Of a stretch of DNA of 64,000 bases, positions 21,550 to 32,570 are shown in pieces. Within the stretch, counting starts at the first letter, position 1; every line of letters begins with the position of its first letter. Made by a program: the position numbers and the translations under genes. This stretch comes from Dichetophora obliterata (taxonomy: Eukaryota; Arthropoda; Insecta; Diptera; Sciomyzidae), in the NCBI GenBank assembly GCA_963920525.1, contig OY986435.1, positions 226,393,293-226,457,292 on the forward strand, given 5' to 3'. The notes under the pieces are model-generated. The model was not told where the DNA came from and searched no databases. It was given only the letters and a program-made list of their open reading frames with translations.

Positions 21550-23515
21550 ACAAAAAAGCGTTATCAATATTTAGAATTTTAATTTGAACAAAAGCGAATT
21601 GGGGCGAATGTAGCGACCACATTCACGTGAATGAATGACACCTAAATTATTATTTTAATTATACATTTTAAGGTATTTTAATACAACTAGATACCATTTA
21701 CAATAAATTCTCCAAATCAACTTAACAAAACCAATGCGAGTTAAATGCGTCTAGAAGAAAGTAAAACAACTTTATGAATGACTGATTGGTTCAAATCAAC
21801 ACATAGATGTTATAACAATTTGCAAAGTATTTACAAGAAAAGTCTCGACATACAGACAAATGTGAATGTTTGTTTTTATTTAGTTCTGGAAAGCAATGCG
21901 TTTTAATTGTGGTTAATTTTTTAACTTCTCAATACTTTTACCGACAACATTTTTAAGGCATTAATTAGTTCAATATCTCAGCTGGACAAATTTAGATTAT
22001 AAATAAATGGATTTATTTGTATAAAAATGTCTTTTTTATAGTTGTAGCGTTATACTTTTCCCATATCAAAGAACTATAAAAAATAATTGAATTTGAATAA
22101 ATTAATTGCAATAAAGTGCGTATGTTCACATATAAACTACAACCACCATTCTGTGTGCGAATTTTTCTTTTTTTTTTCAACAATCCAAACTAAAGGTACG
22201 AAATGTAAATTTGAAATCTATCATAGATTCTTTCTAACCTATGCTATGTAACTATAATTATGTATGAAATAAAAGATATAAACCACCTAAATATTAAAAT
22301 TGCGTATAATTTAAGTGATTGTTTCAAAGGTCTTTAGAGCGGAAAACTCGTAAAGAAAATCTATTTTTATAATAGAATTTAGTGTGTTTAATTATGCAAA
22401 ACTGAAATAAAATGACTGATGAAGTAAAGGGCGCATACAGTGAGTTATCCAATGGTCCAACGTTTATGTACATATAATTTTCTCTCTGCAAACGCGAATG
22501 TGCTACCCGTCAGTTTTGGTCTGTGTTAAATGAAAAAGAAATGTGAAATAATAAAATAGTTACGAAAAGTTAGTGGCGAAAACCTAGAAAATGTGAGGCA
22601 CTGGCGCCTTGATATATTCAGGAGAAGATTATTGAGGGAACACCAATTTGCGATTGAATTTAGATCAAGTTGAAGAAGCCAGCAGTAACAAATCAATAGA
22701 AGTTCTATATATCAGACAGTTTTGATCGTATCGTATCGAATAACTTTAGAATTATAGGTTGGGACAGCCTAGAAATTCGGTATTAGACACAGTTTACACG
22801 TGTCGCTTCACAAAAATAATCTTATTTGCTTAAGATAAGTGCTTGTGGCACCTCCCATACAACCAAAATTTGAGATATCAAAAACACAGCAGTACAGAAT
22901 TCCGAGAGTACTCGACCTCAATTTACACATGCAATTTCACGGATAACATTTTATGGGCGTTGGACAAGGGCGCGTGGCAGCAACGCGAGGTTTCAGATAG
23001 TTTTTAATAAAAAAACAAAAGGTGAAAAATATGGATCTGTTCGGCGTAGCGCAGTGTTGCGCATGCCATGCATCGCTATTGCTTTTCTACACTGCACTTG
23101 CACTGCAACTCTCTTGTGATGGTTTGACAATGCGCAGTGAAATAGTTTTATAGAACAACCGAACATGTGCAAGATAATGGAGTTCTTAATTAATTTGTTT
23201 ATTGACGCAGCGGGCAATAAATTTTCTTCATAGAACGTTATGCTTTAGTATTGCAGCAATATTTCAGCCGTATGCGCGAGCCGCACAAACCCTAGGTTTC
23301 AGCAAAAAAAAAAAAAAAAAAAAAATTATTAAAAACAAATATAAAAGCTCGATTTCTAGGTAAGGTTAACAAATATATCTTGGTTATTTTTGTCTCAAAA
23401 AACTTATGGGGTCTTATTTTTAGGCCCTCTAAGAGTTCAGATTTTTTACATTTTGACATAAACTCTAAATGTTGACCTTTTTTATGTCAACATAGAGAAA
23501 ATATCAGAAAATGTT
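21550..23515. other. 3' UTR of the RRM gene and AT-rich spacer
   Basis: Several AATAAA signals (near 21701, 22003 and 22268) could end the RRM transcript. Beyond about 22300 no gene is seen. A pure adenine run of about 22 bases starts at 23306. Short open frames here lack recognisable motifs. Confidence 0.45.
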
Positions 23516-23818
23516 ATACTATCGAGGTAGCATTGACAGTTGTTATGGAAAACTTGTACTTTCAAAAAATATACTCAAAAAGAGAGCGCTTTCAATCGGC
23601 CATTGTAAAAAAAAAAGTTCAAACATAACCAATGTTAAAAAATGCTTATGGCCGAAATAAAATAAATATTCATTAAAAGTGGTGTCTTTTTGGAAGGTAC
23701 AGAATATGACACTTGCTTTAATTTTCGCTTTGTTTCACTAACAGCTGTTTTTGACAGGCTATGTTTTCCTTTGGAAGAGAAAATAAGCAGTTGTCAGTGC
23801 TACTTGGATAATTATGCA
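23516..23818. mobile_element. Probable MITE with GGTAGCATTGACAG ends
   Basis: AGGTAGCATTGACAGTTGTTAT near 23525-23546 returns inverted near 23785-23806 (ATAAGCAGTTGTCAGTGCTACT) at about 75 percent identity, extending outwards into an ATTATC/GATAAT block. The GTAGC...TGACAG core resembles the ends of the MITE at 4640-4963, so this could be an old member of that family. No target duplication is visible. Confidence 0.45.
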
Positions 23819-23948
23819 ATGGATTTGTTGTAAAACAAAATTTTTTTGTAAACTTCACTTCATATTTAAATTTTTTTTATAAAAAGCATATATTTAAATG
23901 CATACATAAAAGAATACATTTTAAAATTTGTGGATATATTGCATTAAT

Positions 23949-24169
23949 CAGCCCAATCATGAAACATTTTCTCCCGGGAGTTGTGAAAGGGAGTTTCCGT
24001 TTTTTAGATAAAGTTTAAAAACGTTCTAAAAACTTTTAATGCAATTTTGTTTATCAGCCGCTAATATTCATTAGTGTAAAATAAAAAAATTAGGTGTCTT
24101 TATCTGCTATCTTAAAACCGGAAACTCCCTTTTACAACTCCCGGGAGAAAATGTTTCATGATTGGGCTG
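23949..24169. mobile_element. MITE, CAGCCCAAT family, copy 1
   Basis: A 221-bp element with nearly perfect inverted ends of about 50 bp. The left end starts CAGCCCAATCATGAAACA and contains TCCCGGGAGTTGT and GGGAGTTTCCG; the right end is its complement, with one or two mismatches. AAT flanks both sides (23946-23948 and 24170-24172), a likely 3-bp target duplication. It does not code. The close match of the arms implies a recent insertion. Confidence 0.85.
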
Positions 24170-24172
24170 AAT

Positions 24173-25976
24173 ATATTGAAGTGTTTCCCAGTCAATCTTG
24201 ATAAGGTTCCTTAAACTAGCTCAAACCTTGAAATGACAGAAATTATGTAAAATATTTTCCTTTTGTGTACTTTTTTGTACGATTTGCACACCATCGATCT
24301 AGAGAGTGCAGGAGAATTCTACATTTTTTCTACTTCTGACATCAACATTTTGAAGAAAAGAACACTGTCCAATTTCACAGGTCAGCACTTTTTCCGAGAA
24401 AAAAAATGCAAAAATCCAGAATTTTTCAAGAGAAAGAAAACGACGTCATTCGTTAAAATGTCAAATTTATTTTTTTTACATCGCTGGAGATAACTCACTG
24501 TGCGGGTTTTTCGGTCCAAAGTATTAGGACCGTCTACTTTAAGAAAAACTGAACTTTAAAGAAAACTTAAAGAATCATATCTTCTCCTTATTACTTATGG
24601 CATGCGTTTTGAGAAAGATTGCCGCATTTGATTGTCAAACTTGGAGAATTAGCAAAATAAACATCAGGCGCAGGCGGTGCAGTTCTTTATTCTGGCACTT
24701 AATAATGGACTCTGGATGTAATTAAATGCATTAATAAAAGTTTTTTCATTTGTTATGCTTCTAATGAAGATAATGTATAAAGTTTTGTGAAACGCTAAGA
24801 TCGAGCGTCTTCAAATCACTGATGCGCTTCATTAAATGCTTGCGCACACTAGTGACCGAACGAGATATAGAAACTTAAACCGTGGTTGAGATTTGCGAAA
24901 GACTGCAGAGCGTTGACAGCAGCAAAGAAAATATTTGCTAACAAAAGTTTCTTCTTAGGATTCTGTTGGGAAATGAATCCAATTAAATCCACAATTTAAA
25001 GCTTTAAGCCACGGCATGGAGTTTAATATATGCGTAAGTACTTGAAATATATATCTACTTATTTAGGTTAGGGTTCCACTGATACGTAAAAACGAATAGC
25101 GAAACAATTGTATACCTATCATTAGAAAATGACTGCAAATAAATAAAATATCCTATAGGCCTACGAATGGATGCAAAATTACCCAAAGATCATAGGCGAC
25201 AATTTTGCAGAGTTTGCATTCATACGAAATGAATGCTGTTTGGAATCATTTACTTAAAATTTAAGTAAGTGTTGTATAATTAACGTAAATCTCTTGAGTC
25301 CTGTTTTTTTAAACTGGAATAAAAATTGTAATTTTACAAGTTCATTGAGCATACATTTAAATACATTTTAATGCTAGATGCCAATCACTAACGGGCATCT
25401 AAAACTGAGGTCCCAAATTAAGTTCTAGAGTTCTTGACGTGATACTATTAAAGACAAGAATGCTCATCCTTGATTTATTGAGAACTTCTAATTAATATTT
25501 TTGCAAATTTATTAAAATACACTCGGACACTTATTTTAAATTGCTAGCAAGAATTTTTGACACAAAAAGTTTTGTCGTTTGGTAGTTACTGTTATTTTTT
25601 ATGTATCTTCATAAAAGCCCTGATTTGTATTTGAAACTAACTTTTAACTCTTTACATTTACAGGTCACGTTGGCAATAATAATCACAGTAATGTTGTCCA
25701 CCACTTCGAATGCTTAAAGCATTTATAAAAGACTGATTTAATACAAATAACACAGTAGATATGCAGCATTAAGATCTTACCAAACATTGTAAATTTACAT
25801 GCAACATTTATATTTTTATTTATCTTCTTAATTTTTTATTTTCACCAAAAGTTGTTTACATTATAGGTTTTTTAAATAGAAAGAAAAAAATAAAAAGAAA
25901 AATAAATTGTTAAATCATCAAGTGTTTATTTTATCGATCAATATTCATGATTGTTATATGGTAAGTGGTAGATAAT
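24173..25976. other. Gene-free AT-rich spacer
   Basis: Nothing supported as a gene. The open frame at 24263-24493 is A/T-rich and without a recognisable domain. No further inverted-repeat element was seen. Confidence 0.4.
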
Positions 25977-26154
25977 CAGCCCAATACTCAATGATTTTTC
26001 CTGAGGAATTGGAAAAGGGAGTTTTCATTTTTAAGACAGCAGATAAAAGTATAAAATTTTTTTGTTTACACTCATGAATATTGACGGTTGATTGGCATTA
26101 AAAATTTCCAAAATGTTTTTGAACTTTATCTAAAAATGAAACAGAATTGGGCTG
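25977..26154. mobile_element. MITE, CAGCCCAAT family, copy 2
   Basis: A 178-bp relative of the element at 23.95 kb, starting CAGCCCAATACTCAATG and ending GAATTGGGCTG, again bordered by AAT on both sides (25974-25976 and 26155-26157). It shares AAAGGGAGTTTTCATTTTT and TTTATCTAAAAATGAAAC with copy 1. The arms have diverged more, so this copy is older. Confidence 0.75.
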
Positions 26155-27016
26155 AATGGCTATGAATATATGGTAATGGTAATCTCTTTAACCCTTTACA
26201 CCAGATTAGTATAGGTAATCATCTACCCAACAGTAGTTTTATGTCGCTACCACCGTCCGCGAGTCGAATGTTGCAGTCGAGTTGGTCAGCTGGCGAACTT
26301 TTATTCTCGTGGTATCATGGTTTTCGAAAGTACTTGTTCGCTAAAAATTCTGAGCTACCAAAGCAGAAAACAAAAACAAATAACCAAACGTAAAAAGAAT
26401 TGTATTCAGTTGGGATCAAACTTCATATCTTATTTTAAAAAATACCAAAACATTCGACTCACGTCGTTTCAACACCGAGGTCGTGAAGTGCTACTAGCCA
26501 ACGGTAATTGTGTTTGTGGTCCATGCGCTGATGCGACTGACGCAATTAAAGTACAGTTTTTAAAGAGAATCAAAAGGATTCGTAATTTGTGATGGCGTTA
26601 TAAATCTTTTGATTGGGACAAATAATTTTCTCTTCACTGAGGAGTCTTTACCTAGGGAAGCCTAGTTTTCGGAGTAACCTAAATTAAAAAAAAAAAAAAA
26701 ATACCAAAATACAAAATATGAAGCAGCACGGAGCTTTTCTTTGGAGATTTTGAGGAAACAATCTATGCATATTACTTATTATAAGGGATAAATCCAGTCC
26801 GAAGTTCAATATTCCCTGCGTCGACGACTTGCCTCTAACATTTCGCATTTTTCCGTTATTCTTTGAGGGCATTCATGCAAATGGGCAATACCCTTATAAA
26901 TGGTATAAAACAGTGTCGGGCGGCTTTGCACACTTGAGATTGTGTTTGTGCAGTAAAATATGTATTTATCTCACCTACAGAACCATGAAACAAGAAATAA
27001 AGATCATGCAAAGAAA

Positions 27017-28400
27017 AGAGCCGCCATATTGTAAACAAAAACAGCTGATGGGTCTGACGTCATCGGTCACAAAATCTTTTGTTTACGATTAGTGATTGGA
27101 TGTTGAATGTTATTTGTTAAAATTTTAAAGAATTATCATATAAATGTAATGTGTTTTTATATTAAAACGAAGTGTGCTGTAGCGACATGCATTAATTGCA
27201 ACAGAAAAAAAAACAAATACGTTGGTTTCTACCGTTTCCCCAAGGAAAAAATTGCTTGTAAGCAATGGGAGATTTTTTGTCGGCTAAATGTCGACACTGC
27301 AATGGCAAGAATCCGTGGAGATCATTTTCTGCCTGAAGACTTCGAAAGAAGGGTCCAAGTTCAAATGGGTAAGTACTTCTACATTTCCACGTAAATATTC
27401 TTTTAAAAAATGTTACGATAGGTTTTGGCAAAGCTATGCGCTCAAAGCCGGGCGCTGTCCCAACAGTTATGACCAAGGAGGTGCAACCAGCAAATGCAGA
27501 ACGATGTCAGCGAATTTTAAAGCGCGAAAACAAAAAAATCGTAAGTGCTCTGCTTCAGGAGTCGTTGGTCATGGAGAAGTTTTTCCTGTAGAGGAAATAG
27601 AAAAACTAAACAGGGACGCTTCAGAGCAGTTACTTCAAGCGAAAATACGGCAGCTATATTCGCAAGTGATTCGCAAGTAAGTAAAATTTAACAATTTTAT
27701 GAATTCAATATTTTTAATCTTTTTCTTGGAGTGAACAGCGGTTTGGAAAACCTCGCGTGATACATCTGCCACAAATCGCATAAAGACGTTCCAAACATAA
27801 GGCTAAAAGAAGAAGCGGCAGCATCACTAAGTTAGGTAGATCATTTAAGCGAAGGCGGTTCGCCAAGCCAACGGAAGAGCTCATGGCGCATATGACTGCG
27901 TTAGAAAAAGTGTTCAACGACGTAAATGGCGACGGTCTGCTAATAAGCAAAAATAATTTGCAGACGCACATTAAAAGTGCAGAGCATGTTATTTGTGACA
28001 ACAAAATAAAAAAAAATGTTTTTCCGCGCACGAATGTTTTTTAAAAGAAGATTATTAAATAAAGAAATTGTGAAGAATTCGATGCAGAGGAAAAGAAAAT
28101 TGAACAAAACAGTTCAATAATAAAAACAAAGTGAACATCCAATTTTGTATTCTATTTATTTGCAGTTTTTCTTTTTACAGCGTTCTTTACATTTAGTTAC
28201 TGCATGGATATATACACAAACAAAGTATTCAAACACTTTTTTTGCGAATTAAACTTATTAATTTTATAATTTTTCACTTTTATCCGAGTTTTCACAAGTT
28301 TTGCATGCAAAACATATGCAAATTGACAGTTTCATAGCATGCTTGTGATCGATGACGTTGCATGAAAAATTACTTATTTCTCGCACGGCTCTTTGCGTGA
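27017..28400 (+). mobile_element. Candidate P-like (THAP) transposon
   Basis: A THAP gene lies between two inverted sequences. The left end has AAGATCATGCAAAG, AGAGCCG and, about 33 bases in, ACGTCATCGGTCACAA (about 26998-27072). The right end, read inverted, has AAGATCACGCAAAG, AGAGCCG and ACGTCATCGATCACAA (about 28335-28405). Similarity continues a little outwards (CATGAA.CAA). A THAP protein bounded by inverted repeats is the layout of P-element transposons, whose transposase begins with a THAP DNA-binding domain. The 1.4-kb unit lacks an RNase H-like catalytic domain, so it would be non-autonomous or decayed. Exact ends and target duplications were not resolved. Confidence 0.5.
27149..28044 (+). 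CDS. Small THAP-domain protein, zinc ligand substituted
   Basis: The proposed exons 27149-27368, 27422-27540, 27594-27676 and 27786-28044 stay in phase and give 226 residues. Residues 9-65 form a THAP zinc finger with C9 and C14, the VGFYRFP motif and a GDHFLPEDF end. However, the third zinc ligand expected before xxH is Arg56 (CGT, one transition from TGT). KPGAVPTV, the usual sequence after a THAP domain, follows in exon 2, then a coiled-coil helix (EEIEKLNRDASEQLL) and a C-terminal part with KPTEELMAHMTALEKVF. The acceptors of exons 3 and 4 are weak, so the model is uncertain; the locus may instead be a pseudogene. THAP domains bind DNA and occur in P-element transposases and in genes derived from them. 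See the flanking inverted repeats. Confidence 0.5.
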
Positions 28401-28460
28401 TCTTCTCTTATTGGTTCATGCCAAAGAAGTAAAATATAAGGAAGTGGTGTAGTATCACAA

Positions 28461-29091
28461 AAGTGCGGCATTTTCCATATTGGTGTTGGTTCGCACAAAT
28501 ACATGAACATTCAAACACGGTCGCATTAGGTTGCATTACAAAAAAAGGCCCAAAAGGTTTCTGATTATAATAACATATTTACAGATTTAGGCTTAAAGTT
28601 TTCGCTATTTTGTTTGTTCTTATCCAATAGCAATAAAAGATTGTATTTCCACACCACCCTTGAGGTATACAATTTGGTGCGTTACCGATTTTTTTTGGTG
28701 TTCGGTTCCCCAGTAGGCCTATTTCACCCGAGAGAAAACAAAAATATTAGTAAAGTAAAAAATGTATGGTAAAAGCTATCTACTGGGTTTGTATGCATTT
28801 ATATTAATGCATTAAATTTTAAATATATTAATAAAATTATAAATAATTATATATGTTAATAAATTATATATAAAAAAATGGATTTCAATAAATTAAGTGA
28901 AGATAAATAAAATTAATTTCTTTCTGAACACCTTTAAAACGAATTGTTTTATTCAACTTTTGCCTTATAGTTGGCTTTTCATTATTTATTTTAGATATAT
29001 AAAAATATCTAGTTTTTAAAAATATTTAAATTAAAGATTTTTCTACAATATTCAAATGACCGGAAGACTTAATATGACCCTCAAATATATT
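28461..29091. other. Gene-free AT-rich spacer
   Basis: Low-complexity A/T sequence without a recognisable gene, repeat structure or regulatory site. Confidence 0.4.
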
Positions 29092-30375
29092 GGGGGTTGG
29101 AATTAATTTTAAAGGTTTTTTTTTCGGTTTTTGAGCATTTATTTAGAAACAACGGTACAATGTATATTATTCAAAGTATTGTCCATCGTTAGCTACAACA
29201 TTTTCCCATCTTTCTGGCAGCATATGGATTCCGCGCCGGAAGAACGATTCGTCTTTTGAGGCAATCCACGAATCGACCCATTTTTTGATATCCTCGTAAG
29301 AAGTGAAGCGCTGCTCAGCCAAGCCATGCGTCATCGATCTGAATAGGTGGTAGTCGGAAGGGGCTATGTCTGGGCTATAAGGCGGGTGGGGTAGCACATC
29401 CCAATTCAGCGCCTCCAACGTTTCCTTGACGGTTCTTGCAACATGTGGCCGTGCGTTGTCATGTTGAAAAACCACTTTGTCGTGTCTTTTGGCATATTCC
29501 GGCCGTTTAACCTTTAATGCTCGGCTCAATTGCAACAATTGTTGTTGGTAGCGTTCCCCAGTGATGGTTTCGTTAGGTTTTAGCAGCTCATAGTACACGA
29601 CACCCTTCTGATCCCACCAAATACACAGCATAAGCTTGGCGCCATGAATATTCGGCTTGGCCCTCGATGTTGATGCATGGCCGGGTGGTCCCCACGATTT
29701 TTTTCGCTTAGGATTATCGTAATGGATCCACTTTTCATTGCCAGTGACAATACGATGCAAAAAACTCTTCCTTTTATGCCGTTGAAGCAGTTGTTCGCAC
29801 ATGCAAAATCGCCGTTCAACGTCTCTCGGCTTCAACTGGTACGGCACCCAACTTCCTTGCTTTTGAATCATTCCCATGGCCTTCAAGCGTTTACCGACCG
29901 TTGATAAGTCGACTCCCAATGATTCTGACAATTCTTGAAGGGTTTGACACGGGTCTTCATCGAGCAAAGCCTCCAATTCCTCATCTTCAAACTTTTTCGG
30001 CTGACCCGGACGCTCTTTGTCTTCCGTATCAAAATCACCACTTTTAAACCGACGGAACCAGTACTCACAAGTAGAAATCGATGGAGCATAGTCCCCGTAA
30101 GCCTCAGTAAGCGTGCGTTGTGCTTCAACCGCTTTTTTCTTCAAATGGAAGCACAAAAGTAAACCTTCCCGCAAATTGCGTTTTGTTGGAACGAAAGTCG
30201 ACATGTTCACAGAGAAAAAAATATATGTTGTTTACACTTCAGTGGAATGACACATACTGAAAAATGAAGCTTAGACAATGTGCTTTGAAATGAATATAGT
30301 CACAGGTGTGCCCGATGCGATCTATTGATAGTTACGCCATCTCTTAGAAAACCTTTAAAACTAATTCCAACCCCC
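29092..30375 (-). mobile_element. Full-length mariner element
   Basis: A 1,284-bp element, almost the length of Mos1 (1,286 bp). The ends are inverted repeats of about 28 bp: GGGGGTTGGAATTAATTTTA from 29092, and its complement ending at 30375 with one mismatch. It contains one uninterrupted transposase gene on the minus strand. The expected TA target duplication is seen only on the left (29088-29089); on the right the flank is TTTT, so either the flank has mutated or the boundary is off by a few bases. Confidence 0.9.
29167..30210 (-). CDS. Mariner transposase, full length, catalytic Asp replaced by Asn
   Basis: A 347-residue open frame, the normal length for Tc1/mariner transposases (Mos1 has 345). 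The N-terminal helix-turn-helix region includes CFHLKKKAVEAQR and FRRFKSGDFD. The linker motif is WVPYQL in place of the usual WVPHEL. The catalytic core has HDNARPH with Asp251 and YSPDIAPSDYHLF with Asp286, exactly 34 residues apart. The first catalytic residue, normally Asp in VTGDEKW, is Asn158 (codon AAT at plus 29737-29739), one transition away from Asp. The spacing of 158 to 251 equals that of Mos1 156 to 249, so the position is certain. The encoded enzyme should bind DNA but not cut it. The sequence resembles the mauritiana-type group. Confidence 0.93.
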   Translation of the reverse strand: MNMSTFVPTKRNLREGLLLCFHLKKKAVEAQRTLTEAYGDYAPSISTCEYWFRRFKSGDFDTEDKERPGQPKKFEDEELEALLDEDPCQTLQELSESLGVDLSTVGKRLKAMGMIQKQGSWVPYQLKPRDVERRFCMCEQLLQRHKRKSFLHRIVTGNEKWIHYDNPKRKKSWGPPGHASTSRAKPNIHGAKLMLCIWWDQKGVVYYELLKPNETITGERYQQQLLQLSRALKVKRPEYAKRHDKVVFQHDNARPHVARTVKETLEALNWDVLPHPPYSPDIAPSDYHLFRSMTHGLAEQRFTSYEDIKKWVDSWIASKDESFFRRGIHMLPERWENVVANDGQYFE

Positions 30376-31980
30376 TTTTGCCAAGCAAAAAGTGTTGTGT
30401 GTTCAACAAAATTCTATTGTAATACATTTTATGCAAAATAGATTTGTCTTTATCTAATAATTTTGTTTGTACGACCAGTTATTTTTCAGCAATAATGCAA
30501 CCGGTTCAACTGATTTTGAAGGATTTTTCAAATACCCCTTTGATTTAAAACTTATCAACGATTCCTGGCTACTTTCACCCTCTAAATCCATTTTATATTC
30601 ATTGCATTTCTGGATTGATTGCAATTTAAACACAACAAACCCTGCTATGTACTTAGCTACATGACCTGTATATTCAGTTAAAATCTAGCATCTGTTAAAT
30701 AATTATGGTCGTTAAGAAAAGAACAGTCCATGTCGTCATCATTTTTAATAAATAAATTAAATATTTATTTCCTTTTATTTAATTTAAAAAATTTTTTATT
30801 TGTTGCGTTATTTTATTATTTATTTTTGCCTTTATTCCACACACTTCACATTATACACTGTATTCGGAAACTTTCTCGAATTTTATCTCCTAAGCCATTT
30901 GAGACCGACATTTTATTATTGCACTTTTGGACTAAGGAGACCCAAGTACCTTTAATAAAAATTAGAAAAAAATTATTAACGCGTGGGTCATAAACTGCAC
31001 TTGTGACCAAAATTTTTTCACTGAAAACACGAGCGCCCTTAAATGTGTGGAAATATGTAAATTGAATACGCCCCTGAAACACTTTGACATATCAATCCCT
31101 TAAAATTGGCGCGGAAACAACGTACTCCAATTTGCTTTTTTTCACTTATTTTCAATTAGAAATGCACAAATTTTCACTTTAAATAACTTTTTTAAACACA
31201 ATAAATTATAAATAACGTTGTTCCGTTTAAAAAATCCAACTGGTGTTCATATACTTACTTATAGAAGGAAACCACATTATTCTTCAAGTTTTGACTACTT
31301 GAACAGTTTTTTACAGCACAACGCATGTTTGTATAGTTGTTTATGTCATAAACTTTACTAATCTCACTGAAATTATCAATAAAAATAGCTTTTAATTAAG
31401 CATTTAATAAAAGTAATTTTTTTATCTAATACTTCGACTGACAGAACGATCCAAATGTCAAAAACCTATTCGTCAAAACTAAGTGTCAATTCACGAAACA
31501 TACCGCAGTACACATACACTGTATGTGAGGGTAACACCACTTCCTTATATTTTATTTCTATGGTTCATGCCTTGTTATGGTGGTCGTCATACCGCAATAG
31601 AAACAATGAGAAACACTATAGCAGAGAAAAAGAGAGATAAAGCTTTACGCTGCTTGTGTGTCTAACAATTTAATGAAGCAATGATTTTTGTGTTTGGTTT
31701 TTTGGCTACTTTATAAATTTAAATTTTAATAAATTTTAAGAGTTGTTTGTAGAAAATAAAGGATGCATGATTTTAATTTAAACATGTAACTTTATATTAG
31801 TGAAAGAATTAGTAAAATCGGTTCAGTAGTTTTTAAGTTTAGCGTAGTCGCAGATACGTGAGAAGCCTTTTATATAATAGTATAGATTAATTATTCCACT
31901 CTAGTGTCACCAGATGAAATTATCTCATATTCTCATACTTAATTTTCACAAATTACCACACTCTTAAAATACCTAATATT
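30376..31980. other. Gene-free spacer with one dispersed repeat fragment
   Basis: No gene is supported. A 20-base match, ACACCACTTCCTTATATTTT at about 31534, recurs inverted at about 28431-28450 just outside the THAP unit, suggesting a dispersed repeat. Two frames at 31455-31665 overlap this and have no domain. Confidence 0.4.
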
Positions 31981-32256
31981 GGCTGCGTTAATAAAACACC
32001 AAACTTACATAACTGTTGCGCAACCGTTGAGTATGTTCTTGCTGAACTAGACTGATCAGTATCTGATCCATTTACTCAACGTGCTGAGCTTTTATTGATG
32101 ATTATTTTATTGAATTTATTGATAATTTTTTATTTCTGAAACTACTGCGATGACATAAAATGTAACATACCGTTCAGCAGGCATACAAAGCAGCGTAAAC
32201 TGATACTGATCACTTACTCGAATGTTGAGTAAATTTTGTGTTTTATGAAAGCAGCC
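31981..32256. mobile_element. MITE with GGCTGC ends
   Basis: A 276-bp element with ends GGCTGCGTTAATAAAACACC (31981) and, inverted, GGCTGCTTTCATAAAACACA (to 32256), matching at about 23 of 28 positions. ATT is present on both sides, so a 3-bp target duplication is possible. A second inverted pair (TTGAGTA...GATCAGTATC and GATACTGATCA...TACTCGA) lies inside. Non-coding. Confidence 0.65.
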
Positions 32257-32570
32257 ATTACCACAAAATATCACAATACCTTAAATCATAACAAGATACC
32301 AAAATGCAGTGCTGACCATAATATTAATTTGATTTTGGCAATATCTTCCAAGTGCCAAGATTTTACCATATTCAATAAAAAACAAATTTTTAAAATTATT
32401 CTGATCTAAACTGAATTTAATAATCTCTCTGAGCCTAACTACTAAATTAATACATATAATTTTACATAAAAAAATTTGGAAAAGGTTTTTCTTTTTGGTA
32501 AATTTTTTTAGTATATTTGGTAGACAAAAATTTGCTTGTATGGCAACCCTGCATTTGATTACCTAGAAAC

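Noticed and set aside
26317..26592. 91-codon frame ending in a CVCGPCAD motif
   Set aside because: The cysteine pair looks suggestive, but the rest is A/T-driven Lys, Asn and Ile with no family resemblance.
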